This document shows, in pieces, positions 7,934 through 18,315 of a DNA stretch of 64,000 bases (its first letter is position 1; every line of letters starts with the position of its first letter). The DNA is from an uncultured Acetatifactor sp. (lineage in GTDB: Bacteria; Bacillota; Clostridia; Lachnospirales; Lachnospiraceae): positions 3,141-67,140 of the forward strand of contig CAJUFI010000019.1 in assembly GCA_910585665.1 (NCBI GenBank), in the 5' to 3' direction. The notes under the pieces were generated by a model that was not told the origin of the DNA, did no database searches, and saw nothing but the letters and a program-made list of their open reading frames with translations. The translations under genes were made by a program, and so were the position numbers.

Positions 7934-10063
7934 TTATTTTGTTGGCGTGGCGGTAGGCATTGGAGCCGGTGTCTCTGTCGGTATGACTGTCGACTCTGAA
8001 ACACGAGCATTCCCATTCGGTATTATGTTTTCGCTCTCAATTCCCCATATCCCAATGGTAGACACATAGCCAAGCCGGAAGCGCAGAAACTCTCTTCCGT
8101 CCAGCGTTATCTGCTCTGCCGTCAGCGGTTCCAACTGACCGTTTCTGTCCAAAGCCACAAACTGAAGCTTGCGTCCGCGCAGGGATTCCGGTATGGGAAG
8201 TTCCACATCGAGAGCCTGGCTTCCAAGCTTCGTCAGGGGAATCCCGCTGGCATCCGTCAATGTCAATCCATAGATGACCATATCCTCTGGAAGGCCGCTC
8301 CGGAAGGAACGCTGAAAAGCGCTTTCCATCCCGCTGACATCCTCCGGCGTCTCCACAGACAGGACATAGCTCCTGGCGGCTTCCTCCAGCGTGGCGGACG
8401 CCCCATCCAGTCCCTCCACTGTGACGCCCGGCTCCCCGCTATCCGTGCCGTCATAGACACGGTAAGCCTCATTGGCAAGCCTGGTGGCCGAAGTCTCATA
8501 AGTGTATTCCGCTTCCCTGCCCTCATGGGCGATTACAGCATTCCCAAAGGCTTTCAGCCCTACCTTCTCCAGCGAAACAGGCACCGATATCTCCTGCATG
8601 GTATTTCCAAGGAAAGCCCTGTCTTTGACTTCCTGGACATTTTTTCCAAAAGAGATCTGGCTCAGGTTCGTGCAGCCTTCAAAAGCCCCCTCTCCAACCA
8701 CCAGCAAGCTGTCCGGGAAAGACACGCTTTCTATCTCCTCATGCCCCTGGAACGCCTCCGCGGCTATGACGCGCACGCCCTCAGGAACCGCTACCTCTTT
8801 CGAATTCCCTCGATAGGCCACCAGGACACCGCCAGACACCAGGAAGTCTCCCGTTTCTGCGCTGCCCTCTCCATCCTCAGGGTTTCCGTCCGCCAGGAAA
8901 CCGTCCACCCACAGGCTGTGTTCAAAAGCCTTCGGCTCCACACACATGACACTGTCCGGCAGCGTCACGTCCCCTAACTGGGTACAATGATAGAATGCTC
9001 CATAATCAATCTGCTCCAGGCCCTGGGGAAGAGCGATGCCTGTCAGGGAGCTTCTGCTGAAAGCGAACTGGCCTATCTCCACAATCCCATCCGCCAGCGT
9101 CAGGTCCCCCAGGTTCGCATTTCGATAATGCGCCTGATCCGCCACTGTATGGCCGTCCACTATCCTGTACTTCGGAATGCCGCCGTCCTGGGCGCCGCTG
9201 CCTTCGGTGGAATCCGTGCCCGCTTCCCCGGAGGACGCCGAATCCGTCCCCTGAGCGAAACCAGCCCCTGCTCCCGCACCGAATACCTGGGGTCTGGTAT
9301 TGTCCATGAACACTACCGCCTGGTTCCCCACTATCTGGGTCGATCCCAGCAAGGCACCCACGGGCTCCGCTGGCAATGGCTCCGGCTCGGCAGGCTCCTC
9401 AGAAGGTGACGGCTCTTCCGGCTCCGGCGTCTGTGTCGCCATAATCTCCTGTACGATGCTCGCCCAAAAACTGTTGGATGGCTTCTGGTACCCTGGCATC
9501 TCCTTCTGGCGCTCATAGAAAGCCGCCGCATATTCTTCAGCGGCGCTCCCCTCCTCATAGTGGATGGTAAGCTTGACGCAGCCGTCAAATGCCGTCTCAT
9601 GGATGTTCACCGTCTCCGGCGGAATCGTCACATCCGTCAGATTGGCGCAATCCTTAAAAGCCTCAATCCCTATGGAAGTCACAGAGGAGGGGACGGATAT
9701 CTGCTGCAGCCCTGTACATTTCGTGAAGGCATAATCTCCAATTTCACTGAGCCCTTTTCCCAGGACTACCGTATCCAAATTGTCACAGCCCCAGAAAGCA
9801 TAGGATTCAATCTGCCTGACCGAATTCGGCATCACTACCAGCTCGATATTCGCATCATCCTCAAAGGCACCATTACCGATGATCTGCACAGTATCCGGAA
9901 CGGACACGTTCTTGTCCGTCCCTCGGTATCTTTTCAGCGTGCTTCCCTCAATTTGAAAATCGGAAGCAGATGTTGACGCATCTGCTTCCGCCATAGGAAG
10001 CTGCATGATTACCAGTGCCGCCAATGTCAGCAGGACACCTGAAATACGCTTTTTCCTTTTCAT
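7934..10063 (-). CDS. BspA-like leucine-rich repeat secreted protein
   Basis: This 709-residue protein has an N-terminal signal peptide (residues 1-30, basic start then hydrophobic core). Two blocks of LRR_5/BspA-type repeats follow (about 40-180 and 330-530), each with the cycle I..GAF..C..L..V.IP. They are separated by a Pro/Glu- and Gly/Ser-rich linker. The C-terminal third looks like a beta-sandwich, and a Thr/Pro-rich tail ends the protein. There is no LPxTG-type signal or C-terminal membrane helix, so it is probably secreted or held by non-covalent binding. It follows the larger BspA-like gene by 27 bases and is probably co-transcribed. Such proteins often mediate adhesion. Confidence 0.85.
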   Translation of the reverse strand: MKRKKRISGVLLTLAALVIMQLPMAEADASTSASDFQIEGSTLKRYRGTDKNVSVPDTVQIIGNGAFEDDANIELVVMPNSVRQIESYAFWGCDNLDTVVLGKGLSEIGDYAFTKCTGLQQISVPSSVTSIGIEAFKDCANLTDVTIPPETVNIHETAFDGCVKLTIHYEEGSAAEEYAAAFYERQKEMPGYQKPSNSFWASIVQEIMATQTPEPEEPSPSEEPAEPEPLPAEPVGALLGSTQIVGNQAVVFMDNTRPQVFGAGAGAGFAQGTDSASSGEAGTDSTEGSGAQDGGIPKYRIVDGHTVADQAHYRNANLGDLTLADGIVEIGQFAFSRSSLTGIALPQGLEQIDYGAFYHCTQLGDVTLPDSVMCVEPKAFEHSLWVDGFLADGNPEDGEGSAETGDFLVSGGVLVAYRGNSKEVAVPEGVRVIAAEAFQGHEEIESVSFPDSLLVVGEGAFEGCTNLSQISFGKNVQEVKDRAFLGNTMQEISVPVSLEKVGLKAFGNAVIAHEGREAEYTYETSATRLANEAYRVYDGTDSGEPGVTVEGLDGASATLEEAARSYVLSVETPEDVSGMESAFQRSFRSGLPEDMVIYGLTLTDASGIPLTKLGSQALDVELPIPESLRGRKLQFVALDRNGQLEPLTAEQITLDGREFLRFRLGYVSTIGIWGIESENIIPNGNARVSESTVIPTETPAPMPTATPTK

Positions 10064-10090
10064 ATATTACCTCTTGTTCTCTACAGAGCC

Positions 10091-13000
10091 CTAATTCCTC
10101 GCCCGCACAGCCACCTTCTGCTTCTTTTTGGAGTCTCCCTTGTTGTCTTTCACCATGAACATGACGAAGGACAGGCAGGCCAGGCCGATGGACAAGAACC
10201 ACTTGGGATGGATGCCGTCCCCTGTCTTAGGAGTGCTGTCCGAAATCGTACCGTCAGACAGATTCGTCACATCCACATAAATCAGGTAAGGCGAAAAATG
10301 CTCTGCCGTGAAGGTGATGCAGGCCACTCCATTGATAGTGGAGAACCTGGGATTCAGCTTATCCAGCCGGTCATTCACGACGCCTGCCACCTTATTGTTG
10401 CCTGCGTACTGAATCAGGGAATCCGGCAGCGGCAGCGTAATGTTCACTGACAGGCCGGTGGTGTCCGTAATCTTCGTATTTCCTGTGGAATCATACAGAG
10501 AGATGTCCATGGGGAAATACTTGATATTGTCCAGGCTGCCGTACTCTGCCTGCAATGCCTTCAGGGCTGCCTCAGCAGCTGCGCTGCTCTCTGTCACCTT
10601 TATGGTGAAATTATCCGAAGAACCGTTTACGGTAGCGGAAACCACTCCTGTATTGGACAGGCCATTCTTGTCTATGACCACCGTGGTGCCTCCCGTGGAA
10701 CTGGAACCGCCAGGTCTGGTGTTAGTACCTGTGCCGGTACCGGAAGTAGTATTACCCGATCCTGTGCTGCCGCCCACTGTAGTGGATGTGGTTCCTCCTT
10801 TAAAATTCGCGATGACTGCCACATCGTGATCTGGCATGGTGATGATGGCTGAGGCAAGCGTCTTGTCCGTGACCACTGTATCTGCTGGGCTCACCGTCCA
10901 GCCGCTGAACGTCTGCCCTCTGCCAGGTTCATTGGCCGTGATGATAATCTGCGCCCCTGGCACATAGCTTCCGGAGCCGCTTCCGTTGTGCACCAACAGG
11001 CTATGGTAACCGGAGTTATCGCTGCCCGTGCCCTTCGGCTTATATACGGCCACTACCGCCACATCCTTATCCGGCATGGTGATGATGGTGACTGAGCGGG
11101 TCTTATCTGTGATGACCGTATCTGCCGGACTTACGTCCCACTCGCTGAATTCCATGCCGTCAGCGGGGGCATTTGCCGTGATGATGATCTGTTCGTCCTT
11201 CGCGTAATATCCTGAACCAGAGCCGTTCAATACCTCCAGCGTATGCTGGCCTTCTGCCGGCCCGCCGGGATTACCGGGGTTACTCGGATTACTCGGATTA
11301 TTCGGGTCGTCAGGATTGCTCGGGTTGCTCGGATCGTCCGGATTATTCGGGTCATCAGGGTCACCCGGTACATTGCCATAACCTGCTATAAACTCCAGAT
11401 CCTCCGTCACAATCAGTTTCCGCAACTCGCTGGCCGACAGCAATTCGCCTGTAGCCTTGTTCCTCCAGGTAGTGATGCGCCGCTCTTCCTCGTCATTGTT
11501 ATACACAGGCGGGTTCACTGCTGTGCCGGGCTTGGCCTCTGTCTCAAAAAGGACAGTCGTCCAGTCCTCATCGTAGAACACTACCCTGTATCCGTCCGCA
11601 TATATCGCTTTGATATCCAGATTACGTGTCACATATTGGTAATCCTCAGAGTCCCATCCTCTGAAAGTATGATCGGGCCACTCCGGCACTTCCGAATCGT
11701 CAGGCTTCTGGACTGCGGTGCCAGGCTGCACATAATCGTATCCCTTTATCAGTTTTCCGTCATCTTCGCCGGTCTCTTCATCATATCCCCAAAAGTTAAC
11801 GATATAATATCCGGCGATTTCTCTCCAGTTGTCATCTCCTATCTTCTGGGCGAAAGCCTGGCTCAGGCTTCCGTCCGGGCTCTGGATGATCAATGAACCC
11901 AGGTCAGTGTACTCATTGGCATTGCCGCTTGTATTCTTGAACATATCCTCGTCCAGGATGCATCTCATGTTAGGTACTGTCAGATTTCTTATCTTACTGT
12001 CAGTGAACGCATCCTCTTCAATCGTAGCACATGTCACCGGCAGGATAACTGTCTGCAATCCCGGCGTGCCCGATTCCGTATCCTGGAACACGCCCTTAGG
12101 CAGAGTGGCGAATTGCGCATTGCCCAAATCCACGGTATATACATCCGTATTCCGGAACGCTTCCGGATAGATTTCTGTAATTCCGGCCGTCTCTGAACTT
12201 TCTACCGTAGAGCTTCCTCTGCTGTTGAGATATTCAATCAGGGCTTTCTTCGTACCATCTTCATTCAGTGAATAGATGATGGATTTGTCACAGGTGAAAT
12301 TAGGGCCTCCCTGGAAGTCCACATTCGTCAGCTTATCACATCCTATGAAAGGAGCGACTCCCATCGTTGTAGCATTGGGCGCAACACTGACCGCCATCAG
12401 GTTCGCACAGTCTTTAAAGGCATATTTTCCGATAGACTCGATGTTGCCCAGCAAAGCTACTGAAGAGAGGTACTCAGCTTTTTCAAAAGCATTTTCCGGT
12501 ACATCCCTCAAACCGTATGTAGTAACAGTTTTTACGGGGATTGTTACCGGTTTTCCTTCATTCTGCTTGCTTTCTATGGTTTTTTTCTCTTCCGCCTCCG
12601 AATCCCTGAACAAACCTGCCTTCACGGCCTCGATTCCTGCCGGAAGGTTGATGTTCAACGTGGCATCTATAATCTGTTGCTCATAAGTAGACGGCTCCTT
12701 GGTATCGTTGTCACTAATCATATCAACGCCAGAATCCCATATGCCTAAACATTTCTTAGCAGCATTGATTGCTGCAGCTTGATACTCATCTGTCATGTAA
12801 TAATAAGTATCCGCATTATAATGATTATTCTGCACCTTACATGAGGTAATGTGGCCGTCCGCATCCTTTTGGGGAGCAATAATCCCCTTCAACAAATTCG
12901 TCAGTGTAGGATACTCTAGCAACGTGTTCCTATCCGTGACAGGATCGTACTGCACCTTCAGGTTCGTGGGCCATCCGCTGTAATATGTGATATATACGTC

Positions 13001-15175
13001 CGCCGGCTGGGAGCCTGCATTAATATTGTTCGCCGGATCCATGGCATACTCGAAGGATCCGCACTGTACGGTCTCCGTGGAAATGGGTCCAATGAAGTTC
13101 AGCACAGGCGTTGCCGTGGAAGGACTCCCTTCCTGCGTCTTGAATGCATTGGCTTCAATCGTCAGGTTGGAAGGGTCAACAAAAAGCACATTCTTCAGAT
13201 TATAGCAGCCCTGGAAAGCCTCCGTCCCGATTTTCGTCAGTGACGCCGGGATGGTCACATTGGTCAGGACAGTATTATTCCGGAAGCCGCCCTCCGCTAT
13301 CTCTGCTACTGCCAGAGGACCTACCTGTCCTGGAATGTTCAAGTTCTTCAGGCCGCTGTCTATGATGACATTCGTTACTTTTCCTGTATTGCCTTCGTCT
13401 ATACGTGTCACCTCAAAAATGGCGTTCAGCGCATAGAAACCGTCCGCACTTAACGTAGAAGACTCATCCGGAATCTTCTTCTCATAGATTTCCTCATCCG
13501 AATATTTGAATACAAAGTAATTCGTTATGGCCGTATTTTCAAGCGCACTGCCCTTCGGGCCTTCAAAATAAAAGGTGCTGTCGACACCTTGCCGGAAATC
13601 TCTGAAAGAATAGTAATTATCATTATCCACGAAGTTCACGCGGGTGGTCTCGCCTGTGGCATAGATATGCTTCAGGCTGGTACATCCTTCAAATGTGCTG
13701 ACCCGAATATCGCTCTCGCCATAGGTATTAGGCAGAATCAGCTCACCTAATGCCACGCAATATGCAAACGCATAATAGCCTATGGAACTCAGGCTGCCGC
13801 TGATTGTCGGTTCCGCTTCGCCCCCGGATTCCGAGTCATCTACAGCACCTGGCCTGAGCAAATTGACCTTTGCCAGATTCCTGCATGCTTCAAATGCTGA
13901 ATCACCGATTTTCAGGACATTGCATGCATCAAACTCCGTCAGACCGGAACAATTATAAAAAGCATGGTCACCGATTACTACGTTCAGCGCGTTGGCGCCT
14001 ATCGTAAAGGAACTAAGGCTGTCGCACCCGCTGAATGCATGATTGCCGATTTCCACAACGGAATCGCTCAATTCCACTGTTGAAATATGGGTTCCGGCAA
14101 ACGCATAATTTCCTATACCCACAAGGTTGGGTTCGACAACAAGGGAAGAGACTGTTGCGGTAGAGAAGATTCCCTTGCCAACAATTTGATCTACACCTTG
14201 ATCATCTTTTTGCTTTGAAACTACATTTTGAATTTTATTGTCCGCGTCAACATATTGGTTGCCAATGTAGTAGACGGGAATATTCTTGATACGTTCTACT
14301 GAAACTTCGTTTGCAGCTACCCACTTATCCTTATTTTCGTCCCCTGCAGGAATTCCTTGATCATTAAGCTTAATCCCCAATTCCTGTGCAAGTACATCCA
14401 ACTTACCACCTTTAGCTTCTAGTGCCTGTGGAGTAAGCCCTTCTATAAAAAACAGAGAGGCATCACTTGTTCTTCCATCTGTTCGATTTGCTACATATTC
14501 CAAATCCTTCCATGTGTCACGAGTCCTGAAATAACAAGGGTGATATTCCTCCAAATAATAATACTTCTCTTGTGTGATACCACCCTTCCCATCGTCATAT
14601 CCCAAAAATTCGCCATCCTCATCTCTAACTTCTTCCCGCACCATTTCCGTCTTATAGAACAGGAATTCACCATTCCTTCCTCCAAGCGCACAGGAATACC
14701 CATCATAAGGAGCATAAGCATCCAATGTAGCCGGAATCGTCAGCTGGTTTCCTACATTATTCAATTGATTCTGATTGTCATATCCCACAATGACCGCATA
14801 CTGCGCATCATTATGTATATTATGAACCACAAAACTAAAGTTCAGATTTTCACTTTTATAGATTTTAGGTGTATTCTGTCCATTCAGAAAACCAGGATTT
14901 GTCAATACATCCGGAATGCTGGTGGCACCCCAATTACCGGTGGCCGTTTCATTCAGAGAAGCTGTTGCAATAGATACCTTCATTTTATCTCTGGTTGTAT
15001 TCGGCCGCTCTGTTGGGGTCTCATCTGCAGTTGCATCTGTGCCTTCCCCTTCCGCCTGCAGATAATCCACCGGAATCGCAGCGACCACAAGGGCAGACAC
15101 CAGGAACATAGTTCCCAATGTCTTGCGAATATTTCTCCATAATCTTCTGCTTTTTTTCTTTACAGCTCTACTCAT
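10091..15175 (-). CDS. large BspA-like LRR surface protein with sortase signal
   Basis: This 1694-residue protein starts at 15175, where GGAGG lies 10 bases upstream. Residues 1-45 form a signal peptide. Many LRR_5 repeats fill about 330-1150, broken by a spacer. An InlB/Flg_new-type repeat (PGTAVQKPDDSEVP..FRGW) follows. After a Pro/Asn/Asp-rich linker come two near-identical InlB_B-like repeats (each with a GSGSG..IIITAN..MPD.DVAV pattern), then a Gly/Thr-rich stretch. The C-terminus has TPKTG at 1648-1652, a hydrophobic stretch and a basic tail, which is a cell-wall sorting signal. Its likely enzyme is the class B sortase encoded at 18.9-20.2 kb. The role is probably adhesion. Confidence 0.9.
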   Translation of the reverse strand: MSRAVKKKSRRLWRNIRKTLGTMFLVSALVVAAIPVDYLQAEGEGTDATADETPTERPNTTRDKMKVSIATASLNETATGNWGATSIPDVLTNPGFLNGQNTPKIYKSENLNFSFVVHNIHNDAQYAVIVGYDNQNQLNNVGNQLTIPATLDAYAPYDGYSCALGGRNGEFLFYKTEMVREEVRDEDGEFLGYDDGKGGITQEKYYYLEEYHPCYFRTRDTWKDLEYVANRTDGRTSDASLFFIEGLTPQALEAKGGKLDVLAQELGIKLNDQGIPAGDENKDKWVAANEVSVERIKNIPVYYIGNQYVDADNKIQNVVSKQKDDQGVDQIVGKGIFSTATVSSLVVEPNLVGIGNYAFAGTHISTVELSDSVVEIGNHAFSGCDSLSSFTIGANALNVVIGDHAFYNCSGLTEFDACNVLKIGDSAFEACRNLAKVNLLRPGAVDDSESGGEAEPTISGSLSSIGYYAFAYCVALGELILPNTYGESDIRVSTFEGCTSLKHIYATGETTRVNFVDNDNYYSFRDFRQGVDSTFYFEGPKGSALENTAITNYFVFKYSDEEIYEKKIPDESSTLSADGFYALNAIFEVTRIDEGNTGKVTNVIIDSGLKNLNIPGQVGPLAVAEIAEGGFRNNTVLTNVTIPASLTKIGTEAFQGCYNLKNVLFVDPSNLTIEANAFKTQEGSPSTATPVLNFIGPISTETVQCGSFEYAMDPANNINAGSQPADVYITYYSGWPTNLKVQYDPVTDRNTLLEYPTLTNLLKGIIAPQKDADGHITSCKVQNNHYNADTYYYMTDEYQAAAINAAKKCLGIWDSGVDMISDNDTKEPSTYEQQIIDATLNINLPAGIEAVKAGLFRDSEAEEKKTIESKQNEGKPVTIPVKTVTTYGLRDVPENAFEKAEYLSSVALLGNIESIGKYAFKDCANLMAVSVAPNATTMGVAPFIGCDKLTNVDFQGGPNFTCDKSIIYSLNEDGTKKALIEYLNSRGSSTVESSETAGITEIYPEAFRNTDVYTVDLGNAQFATLPKGVFQDTESGTPGLQTVILPVTCATIEEDAFTDSKIRNLTVPNMRCILDEDMFKNTSGNANEYTDLGSLIIQSPDGSLSQAFAQKIGDDNWREIAGYYIVNFWGYDEETGEDDGKLIKGYDYVQPGTAVQKPDDSEVPEWPDHTFRGWDSEDYQYVTRNLDIKAIYADGYRVVFYDEDWTTVLFETEAKPGTAVNPPVYNNDEEERRITTWRNKATGELLSASELRKLIVTEDLEFIAGYGNVPGDPDDPNNPDDPSNPSNPDDPNNPSNPSNPGNPGGPAEGQHTLEVLNGSGSGYYAKDEQIIITANAPADGMEFSEWDVSPADTVITDKTRSVTIITMPDKDVAVVAVYKPKGTGSDNSGYHSLLVHNGSGSGSYVPGAQIIITANEPGRGQTFSGWTVSPADTVVTDKTLASAIITMPDHDVAVIANFKGGTTSTTVGGSTGSGNTTSGTGTGTNTRPGGSSSTGGTTVVIDKNGLSNTGVVSATVNGSSDNFTIKVTESSAAAEAALKALQAEYGSLDNIKYFPMDISLYDSTGNTKITDTTGLSVNITLPLPDSLIQYAGNNKVAGVVNDRLDKLNPRFSTINGVACITFTAEHFSPYLIYVDVTNLSDGTISDSTPKTGDGIHPKWFLSIGLACLSFVMFMVKDNKGDSKKKQKVAVRARN

Positions 15176-15695
15176 CTCGTTACTCCTCCGCGATTCTTTG
15201 CCATTTCTGCAAAAATCCAATCTTCTGCCTCACACAGACTGAAAGCGCCGAAAGCCTGCCTCTCTGTTCCCTGGCCTTTCCGTGCCGCCATGGAGCAGAA
15301 CCGGCATCCCTGCCGCTGAGAGCCATGCTTCCATCTGCATTTATCTACTAATCCTATTTATACGATATCCGCCCTGTCTCTGTTACAGCCCATGTCTTTC
15401 TCGGCCGCATACAAAGGCATTCTATATATGTATCGTCATTTTTGACCCATCCGATTAGCTTTTTATTCTTTCATACGCAATTTTTATATTTGGAGTCAGA
15501 AGCCCTCCCTATTATTTTACTATATCTTGAAATAATTTCAAGCCCTTTTGCCAGATATAGTAATCTTTCCTGACAGAAATTGTTTCCATTTCACTGCCCA
15601 TCCCATATTTACTGTCTTTCCACGGAAAAAAGGCCGGAGGGCTCCCAGCCTATTTTCCAAATATAAGGTTTGGTCTTTTTGCAAGGCGCATTTAA
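15176..15695. other. 520-bp intergenic region upstream of the large BspA-like gene
   Basis: No coding gene is seen. It contains a palindromic repeat (15517-15563) shared with 20.3 kb, and an AT-rich zone at 15430-15540 that probably holds the surface-protein promoter. The leader would be about 250-350 bases. I looked for a cyclic-di-GMP riboswitch in it and did not find the conserved core. Confidence 0.5.
15517..15563. repeat. dispersed 47-bp palindromic element, copy 1
   Basis: Arms TTACTATATCT and AGATATAGTAA are perfect complements around a 25-base centre that includes AATAATTTCAAG. A second copy lies at 20297-20343 with the same centre and a changed but still paired inner stem. It sits between the end of the Rpn pseudogene and the promoter region of the BspA-like gene. 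Confidence 0.8.
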
Positions 15696-16627
15696 CTACG
15701 GGATATTGTACAAACGGTACAGTTCCTGACGTCTCTGACGGTTAGTGGACGCCGCATCTATCTCGTCATACTTCTTCTCCTTCATCAGAAGGTGTATCAA
15801 ATCTGCCAGCCGCTTCTCCCCTCGCTTCTCTCCTCGCTTCTCTCCTCGCTTCTCCCCCTCTTTCCTACCTATTATTATTCCTCTCCGCTCTCCTCTGGCC
15901 TCTAACATATCAATATACTCGCACATACGTACCTCCTCCCCCTTCTCCCTTCTTTTCAGCAGCACATCAATCTTTTCCGTGAACCTCTTGTCCCCTGTCA
16001 GGTCTTCCATCATTTCGCACAGTTCCTTCACATGGACGATGGGCTGGCTGCCGCGGCCCTCGAAGCTGCCTGTATTCAGGTAGTCCGCCACAAAGCCCAT
16101 ATCACGGAAGAAGAGCATTCCGCCGATGAACTTCTCCCTGACCTCTTCCGAAAGATTCCTCATATGATAGACCGCCAGCTGCACATCATCCGCCAGTTCC
16201 AGTTCCTCCTGAGTCGCACCCTCCTTTGCCAAAAGCCCCGGAGGCTCAGGGGAATCCGGCTCTTCTTGCCCATCCAGTCCAGCACCATGCCGATGACCGG
16301 GTACAGCGGCTTCCCGGTGCCCAGCTGGTCTCTGTAGGCCCCTCCCTGATAGGAGGCCTTGCGCACCACCTGCCACCGCTCCAGCTTCGTCTCGTTCCCG
16401 ATGATGTACTGTGCCCCTATCGCCCCGTCTTCCATCCGGTAAAAGCTCTTATCGCAGAACTGGTTGCGCATCCTCTCTTTCCCCTGGTAGAAGCTCTCCG
16501 TGGGCGCAGGCTGCAGGCTCTCCTCTGACAGCCTCTGCGTCCCTCTGTACGCCAGCGTGTTCACACAGTCCGCAAACACGTCCGCATAGGACATCAGCAC
16601 CTTCTCCAGGATGTCCTTTTCTGCCAT
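15696..16627 (-). pseudogene. Rpn family (PD-(D/E)XK) recombination-promoting nuclease, frameshifted
   Basis: The start at 16627 has an AGGAGGTGA site. The first frame reads MAEKDILEKVLMSYADVF and runs to about 16240; the rest continues one frame over (LLAKEGATQEELELADDVQL and on). The change falls in a CGGGGCTTTTGG stretch at about 16228-16241. The parts together match the roughly 310-residue Rpn family of Lachnospiraceae. The C-terminal linker has four EKR repeats encoded by a 12-base tandem repeat (about 15811-15856). It is either a genuine frameshift or a sequencing error. An intact relative lies at 62.5-63.5 kb. Confidence 0.7.
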
Positions 16628-16933
16628 CTTCTCACCTCCTCCGATTTCCCGGCGGGGGCTTACCGGAAACTCACGCCCCTTCCTTTCGGAACCTGACACG
16701 CTCACAGGCGATGTAATCTGCCTCCAGTCCTGGCGCCGCCCGCCCGTGAGTCGAGTTACCTGGCAAGTTCCTGTCACCGCCAGTATAATTTGTTGGAATC
16801 AAAGCATGAATTTTCCGATTTCACAAGACAAACAGCTTAGAATAAAGAACCTATATACCTAGAAAAATCTGCTTTCACATATCTTAACATAATCCCAGAA
16901 TTTTTTCAATCTTTTTCCCGGAAAACAGTGCGG
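16628..16933. other. 305-bp intergenic region upstream of the Rpn pseudogene
   Basis: The GC-rich part (16660-16790) resembles the leader of leuS (24340-24460): both contain a GGAA(A)CTTGC box and, about 60 bases on, a CATCGCC(C/T)GTGAG box. The rest, near the end of the membrane protein gene, is AT-rich. No gene is seen. Confidence 0.35.
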
Positions 16934-18184
16934 TCAAATGCCGATCAGTTCCTTAAAATATAATAATCCGCACAGCACATGGATGCAGAACAGCGCCCAG
17001 GCCACATTTACCAGCGCCCGCTTCCCCTTCGAGTCCGTCTGGGTACGCTCCAGCACCAGGAGCCGCATCATGGCAGTCATCCACATCAGCAGCATGCCGC
17101 ACATCATGGGCCATAGGAAGTCCCCATGACTCAGTTTTTCTCCGCCTTCTCCCAAAGACGCCGCCTCCAGGAGTCCTACCGCATATCCCGTCAGCGCCAG
17201 CCGCCCCATGTCTTCCCTCACAAAAAAGCCTCCGTCTATCAATACCAGAAACAGCGGAAAGGCCATGCCCAGAACGATGGACAGGGTCACATTTTCCGTA
17301 TACAGGCGCCATACCTCCATCCACTTTGTCACCATAAAGGAGCCATCTGCCTCATAGCTTCCTCCCCAGAAGAAATAAGCCAGGAATTGCAAAAGGATAT
17401 AGACCAACGAGGGAACCGCACATAACAATGTAGTCAGACAGTGCTGAAAATATGCGCTTCCGCTTCCGTCTTTCCGCCGGATGCGCACGAACCACTCCAC
17501 CAGCATCACAAGCCCCACTGCCGGTATGAACATTTCCGCAAAGACGGGCTTCGCCATGGAAGACAGGAACAGAGCGGCCGCCAGATAGATATAGTATCTC
17601 TTCAACCCCCGCTCCACCTGAAAAAAGATTCCCTTATATCCTTCGTCTTTCTGCTTTCCCCAGATGTCACAGACCAGACAGAAGCAAATCAGCGCAAAAG
17701 GCCGCATGCACATATGGGTGGGATTGTGGACGGGATTTATGGAAAATGTACCCACAAAGCGGTCTCCTGTGTCCAGCCAGTCAAAGTACAGCGCCTGCGC
17801 CACCGACAGTCCGAAAGCGATTCCTGCGGCCCTTCCCGCCCCCAGCGCCACCCCTTTCGCCTCTGTGAATCTCCTGAGCATCCAATAGATTACAAAATAT
17901 GCGAACAGCTGGGACAAGCTGCTCACATATGCCGCTGAAGTCTCCAGCGGAATGTGCAGCAGCCGATTCAGCCCCAGAACGCTCAGATGCCACATACAGT
18001 AGGGCACTGCCTTCCATCCTTCTATCCAGCTATCCCGTTTGAACAAGGGCAGATAGATATAGGTATGCCCATTGTAATCCGACAGGGTTCTGGACAACTC
18101 GCTCAGCACAATCAGATACATCAAATAAGCCAAGATAATGCCCAGAAATATCACCAATAAATCGTCTCTTTTATTCCGTTCCAC
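16934..18184 (-). CDS. polytopic membrane protein, unknown function
   Basis: About 415 residues with roughly 10 hydrophobic segments. An extracytoplasmic loop after the first segment contains SDYNGHTYIYLPLF, and motifs such as NPVHNPTHMCMRPF recur in Lachnospiraceae membrane proteins that resemble GT-C glycosyltransferases or polymerases. I cannot assign a family. The start is uncertain: a GTG at 18184 directly before the first membrane segment is chosen, but the frame is open to a GTG at 18301 with no better ribosome site. It is divergent from the small membrane protein at 18.3 kb. Confidence 0.65.
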   Translation of the reverse strand: MERNKRDDLLVIFLGIILAYLMYLIVLSELSRTLSDYNGHTYIYLPLFKRDSWIEGWKAVPYCMWHLSVLGLNRLLHIPLETSAAYVSSLSQLFAYFVIYWMLRRFTEAKGVALGAGRAAGIAFGLSVAQALYFDWLDTGDRFVGTFSINPVHNPTHMCMRPFALICFCLVCDIWGKQKDEGYKGIFFQVERGLKRYYIYLAAALFLSSMAKPVFAEMFIPAVGLVMLVEWFVRIRRKDGSGSAYFQHCLTTLLCAVPSLVYILLQFLAYFFWGGSYEADGSFMVTKWMEVWRLYTENVTLSIVLGMAFPLFLVLIDGGFFVREDMGRLALTGYAVGLLEAASLGEGGEKLSHGDFLWPMMCGMLLMWMTAMMRLLVLERTQTDSKGKRALVNVAWALFCIHVLCGLLYFKELIGI

Positions 18185-18239
18185 CGCACACTCTCTCCCA
18201 TCTTTCCACAAAGCTGATTCTTCTGCCCTGAAAAAAGCC

Positions 18240-18268
18240 TTGCCTATTATCCGAATTTCTATTATGAT
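18240..18268 (+). promoter_or_regulatory. probable promoter of the 194-residue membrane protein
   Basis: TTGCCT (18240-18245) and TATGAT (18263-18268) are spaced by 17 bases, 47 bases before the start codon. Confidence 0.5.
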
Positions 18269-18315
18269 AAGACTGACAGGTCTTTCCTTGTCAAACAACA
18301 CTTAAGGAGATTTTT

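Noticed and set aside
15176..15500. Cyclic-di-GMP riboswitch in front of the BspA-like gene
   Set aside because: The conserved core segments were not found on the minus strand.
16160..16376. Programmed ribosomal frameshift in the Rpn gene
   Set aside because: No standard slippery heptamer with a downstream structure was seen; a simple indel explains the shift.
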